Shown piece by piece: positions 49,079 through 59,090 of a stretch of 64,000 nucleotides of DNA. Positions within the stretch are counted from its first letter, which is position 1. Each line of letters opens with the position of its first letter. Location: assembly GCF_020215705.1 (NCBI RefSeq), contig NZ_JAIWNB010000036.1:1-64000 (forward strand), given 5' to 3'. This stretch comes from Nonomuraea aurantiaca. Lineage in GTDB: Bacteria > Actinomycetota > Actinomycetes > Streptosporangiales > Streptosporangiaceae. The notes under the pieces are model-generated. The model was not told the DNA's origin and ran no database searches. It saw only the letters and a program-made list of their open reading frames with translations. The translations under genes were made by a program, and so were the position numbers.

Positions 49079-50452
49079 CTAGTGGTTCAGGGGAAATCTC
49101 GCGATAAATCCACCTTCTTCGGCGAGCAGCATGCCGCCGTGCAGCAACGCGATGTCCCGCGCGATCGGCAATCCGAGCCCGGCCCCGCCGACATCCCTGG
49201 CCCGCGCCTCGTCCAGCCTGGTGAACCGGTCGAACACCGCCTCACGCTGCCCCACCGGAATCCCCGGCCCGTCGTCGAGCACCTGGAGCACGGCCTGGCC
49301 GTCCTCCTGGCGTACCCGCACCCGTACGACCGCCGCGGCGTGCCGTACCGCGTTGTCGACCAGGTTGGTCACCAGGCGGGCCAGGTGCGCCCGAGAGCCC
49401 TGGAAGACGACGTCGGGCTCGACGTCCAGCTCCATCCGCAGCTCGGGCCGCCGCTTGATGCGCAGCGACTCCTCCGCCGCCACCTGGCCGAGGTCGAGGT
49501 CTCCCGTACGCAGCGGTTCACCCGCGTCGAGCTTGGCCAGCAGGAGCAGGTCGGCCGCCAGCGACTGGAGGCGCTCCACGTCGGCGAGCGCCTCGGCGGT
49601 CAGCTCGCTCGGTTCGGCCAGCTCCAGCCGGGCCCGCAGCGTGGCGATGGGGCTGCGCAGCTCGTGCGCCGCGTCCGCGACGAACCGTTTGTGCGTCTCG
49701 ACGGCCGTCTCCAGCCGGTCGAGGGTGCCGTTCACGGTGGTCGCCAGGGCGGCGATCTCGTCGCCCGAGCGGGGTACGGGCACCCGCTGGTGCAGGTCAC
49801 GGGCCGTGATGTCGGCCACCTTGGCCCTGATGGCCGCGACCGGGGCGAGCGTACGGCCGACCGAGAACCAGGTCATGCCCGCCACCACGAGCAGCAGCGC
49901 GGGCACGCCCGGCAGGAGGGCGCTGTTGAGAGTCGTCAGCGCCTGGTCGGCACCGTCGAGCGAGGCCCTGGCCCAGATCTCCGCCGATCCGCTGGACGTC
50001 GACACGGGCATGCGCGCGACCGCGAACCCGCCGCCCTGGGCCCAACTCGTCGCCGCCGGGGCCCCCTCTCTCGTGAGCATGACGTCCGAATCGGCGATCC
50101 GCAGCGCGAGCGCCGGCTGGACCGACACCCCGGCCACTGGGTCACCGGAAGTGCGCGCCCATTCGGCCGCGGTCGGCTCTCCGGGGGTGGCTGCCTGGAC
50201 GGTCGCGGTCTGGCCGAGTGCGGCGGTCAGGTCGACGGTCTGCGCGTACGGCGCCGCGGCCACGGCCTTCCTGGCCGCCTCCGCGCCCGCGCTGCTCTGC
50301 AGGCTGCCCCGCAGCGCCAGCACCAGCACGACCGCCGCCAACCCCAGCGCCACGGCCACCACCAGCGTCGCCGCCGCGGTGGCGCGCAGCCGTACGGACG
50401 CCAACCCCACGGACGGCCGACCCGAGGTCAGGAGATCGCGCCACCAGGTCAT
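49079..50452 (-). CDS. Two-component sensor histidine kinase
   Basis: The 457-residue kinase has an N-terminal span (AATLVVAVALGLAAVVLVLA), an extracytoplasmic sensor of about 120 residues and a second span (PGVPALLLVVAGMTWF). HAMP follows, then the H-box FVADAAHELRSPIATLR, N-box NLVDNAVRHA, D-box LDDGPGIP and G-box GLGLPIARDIA. It phosphorylates the coupled response regulator (4-bp overlap). The signal is unknown; the divergent small secreted protein may be a target or a ligand-binding accessory. Confidence 0.95.
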   Translation of the reverse strand: MTWWRDLLTSGRPSVGLASVRLRATAAATLVVAVALGLAAVVLVLALRGSLQSSAGAEAARKAVAAAPYAQTVDLTAALGQTATVQAATPGEPTAAEWARTSGDPVAGVSVQPALALRIADSDVMLTREGAPAATSWAQGGGFAVARMPVSTSSGSAEIWARASLDGADQALTTLNSALLPGVPALLLVVAGMTWFSVGRTLAPVAAIRAKVADITARDLHQRVPVPRSGDEIAALATTVNGTLDRLETAVETHKRFVADAAHELRSPIATLRARLELAEPSELTAEALADVERLQSLAADLLLLAKLDAGEPLRTGDLDLGQVAAEESLRIKRRPELRMELDVEPDVVFQGSRAHLARLVTNLVDNAVRHAAAVVRVRVRQEDGQAVLQVLDDGPGIPVGQREAVFDRFTRLDEARARDVGGAGLGLPIARDIALLHGGMLLAEEGGFIARFPLNH

Positions 50453-51120
50453 GTCGCCTCCAGCCGGTACCCGGCGCCCCGCACCGTCACCAGGGTCGTC
50501 CTGCCGAACGGTTGGTCGATCTTGCGGCGTAACGCGCTGATGTACACCTCCACGATGTTCGGATCCCCGTCATAGGCGAAGTCCCACGCCTGCGCCAGCA
50601 GCTCGCTCTTGGAGACCACCTCGCCGGCCCGCCGCGCCAGGCCGTGGAGCACCGCGAACTCCTTCGGCGTCAGCGCGATCTGCACCTCCCCACGGCGGCA
50701 GCGCAGCCCGGCCGGATCCACGACCAGGTCCCCGACCGTGATCGTCACCGGCCGCTCGTGCCCGCCCCTCCGTACGAGCGCGCGCAGCCTGGCCAGCAGC
50801 ACCACGTACGAGAACGGCTTGGCCAGGTAGTCGTCGGCGCCCGTGTCGAGCGCCTCGGCCTCGTCGTAGATGCCGTCCTTGGCGGTGAGCATCATGATCG
50901 GCGTCCAGTTGCCGGCCTCGCGCAGCCGGGAGCACACGGTGTAGCCGTTCAGCCTGGGCAGCATCACGTCGAGCACGATCACGTCGTACGTGTTCTCCGA
51001 GGCCATCCAGAGCCCGTCGCGCCCGTCGTAGGCCACGTCGACGGCGAACCCCTCACCCGCCAGGCCGCCCTTGACCAGATCGGCCAGCCGCTGCTCGTCC
51101 TCCACCAGTAGCACTCGCAC
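50449..51120 (-). CDS. OmpR-family response regulator
   Basis: The GTG at 51120 gives 223 residues starting VRVLLVEDEQRLADLV; longer in-frame starts add an unlikely tail. The receiver has E/D pair VEDE, phospho-aspartate in DVIVLDVMLPRLNG, T in MMLTAKD and K in YLAKPFS. The C-terminal winged helix (ALTPKEFAVLHGLARRAGEV, NIVEVYISALRRKID) is OmpR/PhoB type. Candidate binding repeats CTTCAGG lie upstream. Confidence 0.95.
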   Translation of the reverse strand: MRVLLVEDEQRLADLVKGGLAGEGFAVDVAYDGRDGLWMASENTYDVIVLDVMLPRLNGYTVCSRLREAGNWTPIMMLTAKDGIYDEAEALDTGADDYLAKPFSYVVLLARLRALVRRGGHERPVTITVGDLVVDPAGLRCRRGEVQIALTPKEFAVLHGLARRAGEVVSKSELLAQAWDFAYDGDPNIVEVYISALRRKIDQPFGRTTLVTVRGAGYRLEAT

Positions 51121-51153
51121 ACCGACAGGGTCCCGCACCCTACCTAAAGCCAA

Positions 51154-51192
51154 CCTGAAGATCATTTCGGCTGTCTTCAGGATCACTTCAGG
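51154..51192. promoter_or_regulatory. CTTCAGG repeats, candidate response-regulator box
   Basis: CTTCAGG occurs at 51175-51181 and 51186-51192 with an 11-bp period, and its inverse CCTGAAG at 51154-51160. Direct repeats spaced by one helical turn are typical OmpR/PhoB-family sites. They lie between the response regulator and the divergent secreted protein gene, suggesting regulation of both. Confidence 0.65.
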
Positions 51193-51242
51193 TACGGCGG
51201 GCCAGGGTCGGGGCGTCCGATCGTTTCCAGCAAGGAGATTCC

Positions 51243-51695
51243 ATGTTCAAGCGACGTCTCGCGGTCCTCGGCGCGGTGGGCGTGCTCGTGCTCACGGGCC
51301 TGGGCGGGTCCGCGATGGCCGACGAGGCTCCGTCGACCGTCCCGGGTGTCAAGGTGACGTGTACGACGAGCGACGGCAAAATCATCACGTTCGCCGAGCC
51401 GGCGCGCGCCGTTGGGGACCCCGCCGCCAAGCCGGGTGAGAAGGCGCCTAAGGGGGGCGTGGCCCTGCGCCTCCGGGACGACCAGACGATCGAGATCGAG
51501 TCGCTCCCGGAGGGGGCGGTCACGGAGGCGGTCCCGGCCAAGCCCGCCGTCAAGGGTGAGGGGTTCACCGCCGAAGGCGGCGAGCCGGCCGACGGCGCCG
51601 TGAAGCTGGGCATCGCCCGGCCGGCGGAGGACGGCAGCGTACCGGCCGAGACCCTCGCCACGACGGTCTCCGTCAAGTGCGAGCCGAGTAAGTGA
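51243..51695 (+). CDS. Small secreted protein linked to the two-component system
   Basis: The 150 residues have a signal peptide (LAVLGAVGVLVLTGLGGSAMA). The mature region starts near D28 and includes CTTSDGKIITFAEPA and a final VSVKCEPSK, so two cysteines could join the ends. The rest is Gly/Pro/Ala/Glu-rich and low in complexity. No family is recognised. The start follows AAGGAG. Divergence from the response regulator and the shared CTTCAGG repeats suggest it is its regulon member. Confidence 0.75.
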   Translation: MFKRRLAVLGAVGVLVLTGLGGSAMADEAPSTVPGVKVTCTTSDGKIITFAEPARAVGDPAAKPGEKAPKGGVALRLRDDQTIEIESLPEGAVTEAVPAKPAVKGEGFTAEGGEPADGAVKLGIARPAEDGSVPAETLATTVSVKCEPSK

Positions 51696-51699
51696 GACC

Positions 51700-51735
51700 G
51701 CGCCCGCCGTAGCACCGGGGGCGCACGGCGGGCGC
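51700..51735. terminator. GC-rich hairpin after secreted protein gene
   Basis: GCGCCCGCCGT (51700-51710) and ACGGCGGGCGC (51725-51735) are exact 11-bp arms with a 14-base loop, starting five bases after the stop codon. No T run follows; hairpin-only terminators are usual in this group. Confidence 0.7.
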
Positions 51736-51760
51736 GCTCACTCGGACCCGACGGGTGCGC

Positions 51761-52837
51761 TCACTCGGGGAGTGACGGGTGCGGTCCCAGGGCCCAGTAT
51801 TCGAACAGGCCGTGACCCACCAGGCCGTCGTACTCGAAGCGGCCCACGGCGTCGACCATCCCCCACATCTTGGCCGCGTCGTCGGGCAGCGTGTACGTCA
51901 CGCCTTGCACGACCGGCTCCGCACCCTGGTACATCCCGTGCTTCCAGTCCGGCTCCAGGCCGTAACCGGTGCCGACCATGAGGTGGACCGGCAGCACGGG
52001 CCTACACCGCACGTCGAACGCCTTGCCGCCAGGAGGTGAGAACGTGATCGTGGCCTCGACGACGTCGCGAGTCCCGGGAGCGTAGACGGGGTGATACTCG
52101 GGCCGGCCCAGATACTCCTCCTCGCGCCCGTCGGACCAGACCCTGGTGGCCTCCTCCAGGACGCGGCGGCCCTTCTCGTCCTCCTGGATGATGCAGAGGA
52201 TCGCGTGGTCGTCGAACCTGATGGGTGTGTACAGCCAGTAGAAGCTGCCCGCGTTCTTCGCCTGGATGCCCGGCGGCTCGGGCTCGCCGACGGGCCTGAC
52301 GCCCCAGGAGCGGTCGCGGGTGCCCTGCCATCGGTCAGGGGTGACGGATATCTCCTCATCCCCGACGCGGATGTGGCCGGACCAGAGCCCGGTCTGCGCC
52401 AGCCGTACGGAGTCGAAAATGACCCGCTCCTGCCAGCGGACGAAGTGCCGTGGCTCGAGCGTCGCCGGGATCGTGCCCTCCCAGGTGAGGTCGAAGGACA
52501 GGCCATGCTCGTTGGGCTCCAGGATGATCTGGAGCCGTTTGAGCCCTTCGATGACCTTCACCTGGAACGGGCCGATCTCGGTGTTCATCCGGTCGGTGCC
52601 GAGCTCGCGCGAGGCGCGGACGACCCGGTGCAGGTTTCCGTAGCGGACGCAGGCGAAGGCGTCGGTGACGCCCAGGTTGGGGTACTGACCGGCGCCGACG
52701 ATCAGCATGAGCTCGTCGGTGCCGGCGTGGCAGTTGAAGTAGTAGCGGTCGTAGAAATTGCGGTCCGAGGTCGCCACGTGCCGCATGACCTGAGCCGCCT
52801 GGTGGATGGGGTAGTCGTCGAGCGGGGACAGCGCCAT
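51761..52837 (-). CDS. Lipocalin/CrtC-like protein of unknown function
   Basis: The 358-residue cytosolic protein has no signal peptide. Motifs include DRNFYDRYYFNCHAGTDELM, DRWQGTRDRSWGVRPVG and GSFYWLYTPIRFDDHAILC. The RDRSWGxRP core matches the DUF7064/7065-like group of double-lipocalin proteins related to hydroxyneurosporene synthase (CrtC), many of which handle hydrophobic metabolites. A precise function is not known. It stands alone between two terminators. Confidence 0.75.
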   Translation of the reverse strand: MALSPLDDYPIHQAAQVMRHVATSDRNFYDRYYFNCHAGTDELMLIVGAGQYPNLGVTDAFACVRYGNLHRVVRASRELGTDRMNTEIGPFQVKVIEGLKRLQIILEPNEHGLSFDLTWEGTIPATLEPRHFVRWQERVIFDSVRLAQTGLWSGHIRVGDEEISVTPDRWQGTRDRSWGVRPVGEPEPPGIQAKNAGSFYWLYTPIRFDDHAILCIIQEDEKGRRVLEEATRVWSDGREEEYLGRPEYHPVYAPGTRDVVEATITFSPPGGKAFDVRCRPVLPVHLMVGTGYGLEPDWKHGMYQGAEPVVQGVTYTLPDDAAKMWGMVDAVGRFEYDGLVGHGLFEYWALGPHPSLPE

Positions 52838-52959
52838 GCCGCCGGTTGTAGCAAGCGCTTGGTATAGACGTCAACGCCCGCAGCCGGAAACGCGCCCCCG
52901 AACGCGAAGCTTCTCGAACGCGCAGCGCGCCCCCCGGGCGCGAAGGACCCCCGGACGCG

Positions 52960-52997
52960 AAGCGCGCCCCCCGCTCGATTGAGTGGGGGGCGCGCTT
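52960..52997 (-). terminator. Strong hairpin ending the CwsA-like transcript
   Basis: AAGCGCGCCCCCC (52960-52972) and GGGGGGCGCGCTT (52985-52997) form an exact 13-bp stem with a 12-base loop, ten bases beyond the stop of the leftward CwsA-like gene. Degenerate copies of CGCGAAGCGCGCCCCC-type sequence precede it (52900-52955), suggesting local duplication. Confidence 0.75.
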
Positions 52998-53006
52998 TCG
53001 CGCGGA

Positions 53007-53507
53007 TCACGTCATCTTGCGCGATGCCTCATCCGCCTTGTCGGACACTTCAGACGCCATCCTCTCGGTGGTGTCCGCGGTCTTGTCCGCTTTGTCGCTG
53101 ACCCACTGCGACGCGTCCGAGGCCGAGTCCTTCATGTGCTCGGTCCACTGCTGGGCGTTACGCCGGTAGAACAGATAACCGATCGTGCCCACAGCGAGAC
53201 CGGTCAGAAGGATCATGGCCGGCATCCGCCGCGACCTGCGCGGGGATGGGTCGATCCGGTCGGCCGCGTTGACCAGCATTGCGCTGACCTTGGGGGCGAG
53301 CTCTTCCTCGACCCGATGCGCGGCCTCTTCCAGCCTCGGGGCCGCCCAGTAGCGGGCGTCCTCGATGCGCTGGGCGGCGACCACCTTGGCCTGATCCGCC
53401 ATCGGCGCCATTTGCCGGCCAGTTCTCATGGCCCGGGCCTTCATACGGCCCATCCACGTGGTTGGGACTACGATGACCACGCGGCGATTTTTCAGTGTCA
53501 GGGACAC
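53007..53507 (-). CDS. CwsA-like membrane protein
   Basis: The GTG at 53507 has GGGGAGG five bases upstream and gives 166 residues. A helical, basic/acidic N-terminal region (KVVAAQRIEDARYWAAPRLE) is followed by one membrane span (PAMILLTGLAVGTIGYLF) and a helical Ser/Asp/Lys-rich tail with DKAD/SDKADEA repeats. Its place next to cyclophilin, rhomboid and crgA matches CwsA or DUF5324 proteins of actinobacteria, which act in wall synthesis and polarity. Sequence identity to CwsA is not certain. Confidence 0.62.
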   Translation of the reverse strand: MSLTLKNRRVVIVVPTTWMGRMKARAMRTGRQMAPMADQAKVVAAQRIEDARYWAAPRLEEAAHRVEEELAPKVSAMLVNAADRIDPSPRRSRRMPAMILLTGLAVGTIGYLFYRRNAQQWTEHMKDSASDASQWVSDKADKTADTTERMASEVSDKADEASRKMT

Positions 53508-53665
53508 AACAACCTCCCCTGCTCGATGGGGCCCCGAGCCTGACCTTCCCGTAGCGAAGCGGCTCAATCATGGCCGTCCGTGGCAGGATGGCTTTCGCGG
53601 CCTAACGACCGTGGTCATCAAAATCCACAAAACCAACCCTGTACATAGAGGGGGGCAGCTGTCTC

Positions 53666-54202
53666 GTGGCCGAGAAGCTGATCGCAAACCTGCAGACAAA
53701 TCGCGGAAATATCAAGATAGAGCTCTTCCCCAACAAGGCTCCCAAGACGGTCCGCAACTTCGTCGAGCTCGCCGAAGGCGGCCGTGAGTGGACCCACCCG
53801 GGCACCGGGGAGACGAGCACCGGCCGTTACTACGACGGCACGATCTTCCATCGGGTGATCCCCGGCTTCATGATCCAGGGCGGTGACCCGCTGGGCGAGG
53901 GCATCGGCGGCCCCGGTTACGACTTCGACGACGAGATCCACCCGGAGCTCTACTTCAACCGCCCTTACCTCCTGGCCATGGCCAATGCCGGCATCCGGTT
54001 CGGCAAGGGCACCAACGGCTCGCAGTTCTTCGTCACGGTCGTGCCCACGCCGCATCTCAACGGCAAGCACACCATCTTCGGCGAGGTGATCGAGGGCCAG
54101 GACGTCGTCGACGCGATCGCCAAGACGCCGACCGGCCAGCGCGACAAGCCGATCGACGCGGTGGTCCTGGAGTCGGTCACGATCGACCGCGTCCAGGGCT
54201 GA
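53666..54202 (+). CDS. Cyclophilin-type peptidyl-prolyl isomerase
   Basis: The GTG at 53666 gives 178 residues. The cyclophilin core is complete: NRGNIKIELFPNKAPKTVRN-F, YYDGTIFHRVIPGFMIQGGD (catalytic R in FHRV), NAGIRFGKGTNGSQFFVTVV (substrate pocket) and PHLNGKHTIFGEV. It catalyses cis-trans proline isomerisation in the cytosol. In actinobacteria this gene (ppiA) lies near the origin beside cwsA and a rhomboid gene, exactly as here. Confidence 0.96.
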   Translation: MAEKLIANLQTNRGNIKIELFPNKAPKTVRNFVELAEGGREWTHPGTGETSTGRYYDGTIFHRVIPGFMIQGGDPLGEGIGGPGYDFDDEIHPELYFNRPYLLAMANAGIRFGKGTNGSQFFVTVVPTPHLNGKHTIFGEVIEGQDVVDAIAKTPTGQRDKPIDAVVLESVTIDRVQG

Positions 54203-54302
54203 CCAAGACGCACCGTCCAAGGCCCTCCAAGGCTGCCAAAGGCGCACGGGGCGGGCTGAACACGCCAGCGCGGCGATGCCGCGCAGGCCATAGGCTGCGG
54301 TC

Positions 54303-55172
54303 ATGACCAGCCAGCCGCCCAGCCCGCCCCCGCAGCCAGAGCAGCCCGCGGAGACCGTGCCGACGTGCTACCGGCACCCCGACAAAGAGACCTGGGTCCG
54401 CTGCCAGCGCTGTGAGCGCCCCATCTGCCCCGACTGCATGCGCGACGCCGCCGTGGGCTTCCAGTGCCCCGAGTGCGTGAGCGCGGGCAATCGAGGGGTA
54501 CGCCAGGCGCGGTCGGCGTTCGGCGGCGCCGTGGTCACGACGCCATACGTCACCTGGGTGACCCTGGCGCTCAACGTGCTCGTCTTCGGCGCCCAATATG
54601 TGACGAGCAACGCGGTCACCGAGCAACTGGCCATGCGGCCGTACAACGTCGTCGCCGGGCATGAGTACTATCGGCTGCTCACGTCGGCGTTCGTGCACGA
54701 CGGGCCGTTCCACATCCTGTTCAACTGCTGGGCGCTCTACGTCATCGGCCCCTACCTGGAGCGGGCCTTCGGACACACCCGCTACCTGGCCGTCTACCTG
54801 GTCAGCGCGCTGGGCGGCTCGGTGCTCGGCTACTGGATCGACCCGCTCGGCCAGTACACGGTCGGGGCGTCAGGAGCCATCTTCGGCCTGTTCGGCGCCG
54901 TGTTCGTGGTGGGGCGCAAGCTGAACATGGACGTACGCGGCATCGCCGTGCTGATCGCGATCAACCTGGCGATAACCTTCCTGGTCTCCGGCATCAGCTG
55001 GACCGGCCACATCGGCGGCCTGATCACCGGATCGGTCCTCGCCGGAGCCCTGGCCTACGCTCCCAAGAGCAACAGGACCCTCTGGCAGGTGCTGACGGTC
55101 GTGGGAGCGCTGGCCATCCTGGTCGTGCTCGTGGCCGTCAGATCCTCGGCCCTTCTGAGCGGCGTGGGCTGA
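54303..55172 (+). CDS. Rhomboid intramembrane serine protease with zinc finger
   Basis: The 289-residue protein opens with a Pro-rich tail and a B-box-like zinc finger (CYRHPDKETWVRCQRC, CPDC, CPEC at about 21-58). Six or so membrane spans follow. The rhomboid core shows HDGPFHILFNCWALYVIGP, catalytic serine in GASGAIFGLFGAVF and histidine in WTGHIGGLITGSV. It cleaves membrane proteins within the bilayer; natural substrates are unknown. The position next to ppiA is conserved. Confidence 0.95.
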   Translation: MTSQPPSPPPQPEQPAETVPTCYRHPDKETWVRCQRCERPICPDCMRDAAVGFQCPECVSAGNRGVRQARSAFGGAVVTTPYVTWVTLALNVLVFGAQYVTSNAVTEQLAMRPYNVVAGHEYYRLLTSAFVHDGPFHILFNCWALYVIGPYLERAFGHTRYLAVYLVSALGGSVLGYWIDPLGQYTVGASGAIFGLFGAVFVVGRKLNMDVRGIAVLIAINLAITFLVSGISWTGHIGGLITGSVLAGALAYAPKSNRTLWQVLTVVGALAILVVLVAVRSSALLSGVG

Positions 55173-55205
55173 CTTCCCCAGGGTGTGGAAAAACTGTGGA
55201 AAAAA

Positions 55206-55451
55206 CTAACGCCAGCGGGTGGAGAGCACCACCCCGAAGATGATGAAGACGAACCCGATCAGCAGATTCCAGTTGTGGAGATCGCCGATGAAGGGTGCGC
55301 TGGGCGCCACGTAGTAGACGGCGATCCACAGGATGCCGATGATCCACGACACCACCATCGTGGGAGCCAGCCAGCGCGGGCTGACCGTGACCTGCTGGGA
55401 CTTCTGCGGCGGCGTGTAGACCGCCTTCTTGCGAGCCTTGGACTTGGGCAC
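55206..55451 (-). CDS. crgA: CrgA cell-division protein
   Basis: This 81-residue protein has a basic N-terminus (MPKSKARKKAVYTPP) and two membrane spans (WLAPTMVVSWIIGILWIAVY and LLIGFVFIIFGVVLSTRW) joined by a short loop with the family-typical NWNLLIGF. CrgA recruits wall-synthesis proteins to the division site and in Streptomyces delays septation of aerial hyphae. It is transcribed leftward, convergent with the rhomboid gene. Confidence 0.95.
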   Translation of the reverse strand: MPKSKARKKAVYTPPQKSQQVTVSPRWLAPTMVVSWIIGILWIAVYYVAPSAPFIGDLHNWNLLIGFVFIIFGVVLSTRWR

Positions 55452-55596
55452 TGGAAACTCCTGCTGGGCGCCTGGGCATCCGGGTTGTCCACAGGCTATT
55501 AGTTTTGAGCGTAGTGGAAGCGTGCCCCAGGATAGTCGCCACGCGCATGAGATGGCGATCCCCGGCCTCCGGTTAGGCCGCGCTTACGCTGGGTGA

Positions 55597-56220
55597 GTGA
55601 GGGCCGTGCTGCGGGCCGCGGGGGAATCGAGCATCACCGCGGGCCTGATCCTGTTGTTGTTCTGCGCCTACCTGCTGTGGGGGACGGGCGTCTATACCCA
55701 GCGCATGCAGCTGCAACTGCAGCAGGAGCTGGTGGAGGAACACGCGCGCCCGGAGCCGGCCAAGCTCCGGAAGATCGAGCTGGGCCGGGCCGTGGCCATG
55801 CTGCGCATCCCGAGGCTCGGGCGCGACTACCACTACGCCGTGGTCGAGGGCGTGGACGCGGAGCACCTGAAGAAGGGCCCGGGCCACTACCCCGGCACCG
55901 CCCTCCCCGGACAGATCGGAAATTTCGTCATATCGGGTCATCGGACCACGTACCTGGCGCCGTTCAACCGGATCGATGAGCTCCAACGCGGCGACGAGAT
56001 CATCGTCGACGCCCCCGAGGCCCGCTACACCTACCGGGTGACCTCGCAGGACATCGTGTACCCCGACGAGGTGGACGTGCTCGCCTCGGTGCCCGGCAAG
56101 CCCGACATCGAGCCGATCAGGGCCTACATCACGCTGTCGACCTGCCATCCCGAATACTCCGCCGCCCAGCGGCTCATCGTGTTCGGCGTGCTGAAGAAGA
56201 CCGAGCCCAGGAAGGAATGA
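55597..56220 (+). CDS. Class E sortase
   Basis: The GTG at 55597 gives 207 residues with one N-terminal membrane span (SITAGLILLLFCAYLLWG). The sortase fold includes FVISGHRTTYLAPFNRIDEL (catalytic H in the GHR context) and ITLSTCHPEYSAAQRLI (TLxTC cysteine), with a conserved downstream arginine. Class E sortases anchor LAXTG-type surface proteins to peptidoglycan. The divergent crgA and following pabA are the usual neighbours. Confidence 0.95.
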   Translation: MRAVLRAAGESSITAGLILLLFCAYLLWGTGVYTQRMQLQLQQELVEEHARPEPAKLRKIELGRAVAMLRIPRLGRDYHYAVVEGVDAEHLKKGPGHYPGTALPGQIGNFVISGHRTTYLAPFNRIDELQRGDEIIVDAPEARYTYRVTSQDIVYPDEVDVLASVPGKPDIEPIRAYITLSTCHPEYSAAQRLIVFGVLKKTEPRKE

Positions 56221-56221
56221 C

Positions 56222-56380
56222 ATGTACGGATGGCTCTGGGACAGGCTGCCGGGCGGCATGGGCACCAAGCTGCTGACGGCCACCGTGCTGGTCGCCGTGG
56301 CGGGCGTCGTACTCTGGTATGCCGTGTTCCCGCTTCTCGAACCCGCGGTGACGCTCGACGAGGTGACCGTACGGAAATGA
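56222..56380 (+). CDS. 52-residue single-span membrane protein
   Basis: The ATG at 56222 is one base after the sortase stop, with AGGAATGAC as ribosome binding site. The product has 52 residues: an N-terminal WLWDRLPGGMGTK, a membrane span (LLTATVLVAVAGVVLWYAVF) and an acidic end. Its TGA overlaps the pabA start (ATGA). Small proteins of this shape occur between sortase and pabA in related genomes. No function is known. Confidence 0.75.
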   Translation: MYGWLWDRLPGGMGTKLLTATVLVAVAGVVLWYAVFPLLEPAVTLDEVTVRK

Positions 56381-56949
56381 CCCGCGTGCTGGTCGTGGAC
56401 AACCACGACAGCTTCGTCCACACGATCGTCCAATACCTGCGTGAGCTGGGCGCCACGTGTCAGGTGCGCCCGCGCGACGACGTCCGTGTGAGCGACGCCG
56501 ACGGCTTCGACGGCGTCCTGGTGAGCCCCGGGCCCGGCACGCCGGAGGCGGCGGGCGTGAGCGTCCCCCTGGTGCGCCACGCGGCCCTGTGCGGCCTGCC
56601 GCTGCTCGGCGTCTGCCTCGGGCACCAGGCGATCGGCCTGGCCTACGGTGCCACCGTGTCGCGGGCGCCCGAGCTCGTACACGGGCGGACCAGCGCGGTC
56701 TCGCACGACGGGCTCGGCGTGTTCGCCGGGATCCCCTCGCCGGTGCGGATGACCCGCTACCACTCGCTGGCCGTACGGCCCGACACGGTGCCCGCCGAGC
56801 TCGACGTGACCGCCCGCACCGCGGACGGCGTCATCATGGGGCTACGGCACCGCACGGCGCCCATCGAGGGCATCCAGTTCCACCCCGAGTCCGTGCTGTC
56901 GGAGCACGGGCACCGGCTGCTCGGCAACTGGCTGCGCGGGATCGTGTAA
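56377..56949 (+). CDS. pabA: Aminodeoxychorismate synthase glutaminase subunit (PabA/TrpG type)
   Basis: The start at 56377 gives 190 residues beginning MTRVLVVDNHDSFVHTIVQY. The class I glutamine amidotransferase motifs are VSPGPGTPEAAG, GVCLGHQAIG (nucleophile C) and IEGIQFHPESVL (H and E). It supplies ammonia for chorismate amination in folate or tryptophan synthesis; the partner PabB/TrpE is not here. In actinobacteria this copy sits between the sortase and pknB genes, as seen. Confidence 0.92.
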   Translation: MTRVLVVDNHDSFVHTIVQYLRELGATCQVRPRDDVRVSDADGFDGVLVSPGPGTPEAAGVSVPLVRHAALCGLPLLGVCLGHQAIGLAYGATVSRAPELVHGRTSAVSHDGLGVFAGIPSPVRMTRYHSLAVRPDTVPAELDVTARTADGVIMGLRHRTAPIEGIQFHPESVLSEHGHRLLGNWLRGIV

Positions 56950-56980
56950 CACTCGGCCGCCGCCGGACGACAGACAGATG

Positions 56981-57021
56981 AGCGTCCCCGCCGTCGCCCC
57001 CGAGCGGCGGGGACGCTCTTT
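56981..57021 (+). terminator. Intrinsic terminator of sortase-pabA operon
   Basis: AGCGTCCCCGCCG (56981-56993) pairs exactly with CGGCGGGGACGCT (57005-57017), 13 bp, followed by TTTT to 57021. It begins 32 bp after the pabA stop and is one of the few hairpins here with a real T run. Confidence 0.85.
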
Positions 57022-57030
57022 TACGTGTCC

Positions 57031-57122
57031 GACGTGCCAGGGCCGCCCCGGCGTGGGAAGGCGGCCCTCTTTTCCCTGCCCGACGTGCCAGGGCCGCCCT
57101 CCCGGTGTGGGAAGGCGGCCCT
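57031..57122. repeat. Two tandem terminator-like hairpin copies
   Basis: A unit with CGACGTGCCAGGGCCGCC...GGGAAGGCGGCCCT is present twice. Its stems are AGGGCCGCC/GGCGGCCCT at 57040-57068 and 57090-57122. The first is followed by CTTTTCC. The copies differ mainly in the loop. They lie between convergent pabA and pknB and probably end both transcripts; the duplication is recent. Confidence 0.8.
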
Positions 57123-57151
57123 GTTGCCGGCTCTGCTCAACGCCTCTCGGG

Positions 57152-59017
<1,866 letters not shown>

Positions 59018-59090
59018 TGTCCCTTACCGTTCATCTTGGGTACCGGCCTGCTCGCGGGCCGCCGGTGTCCATCATCGACCCCGTGGCGCA

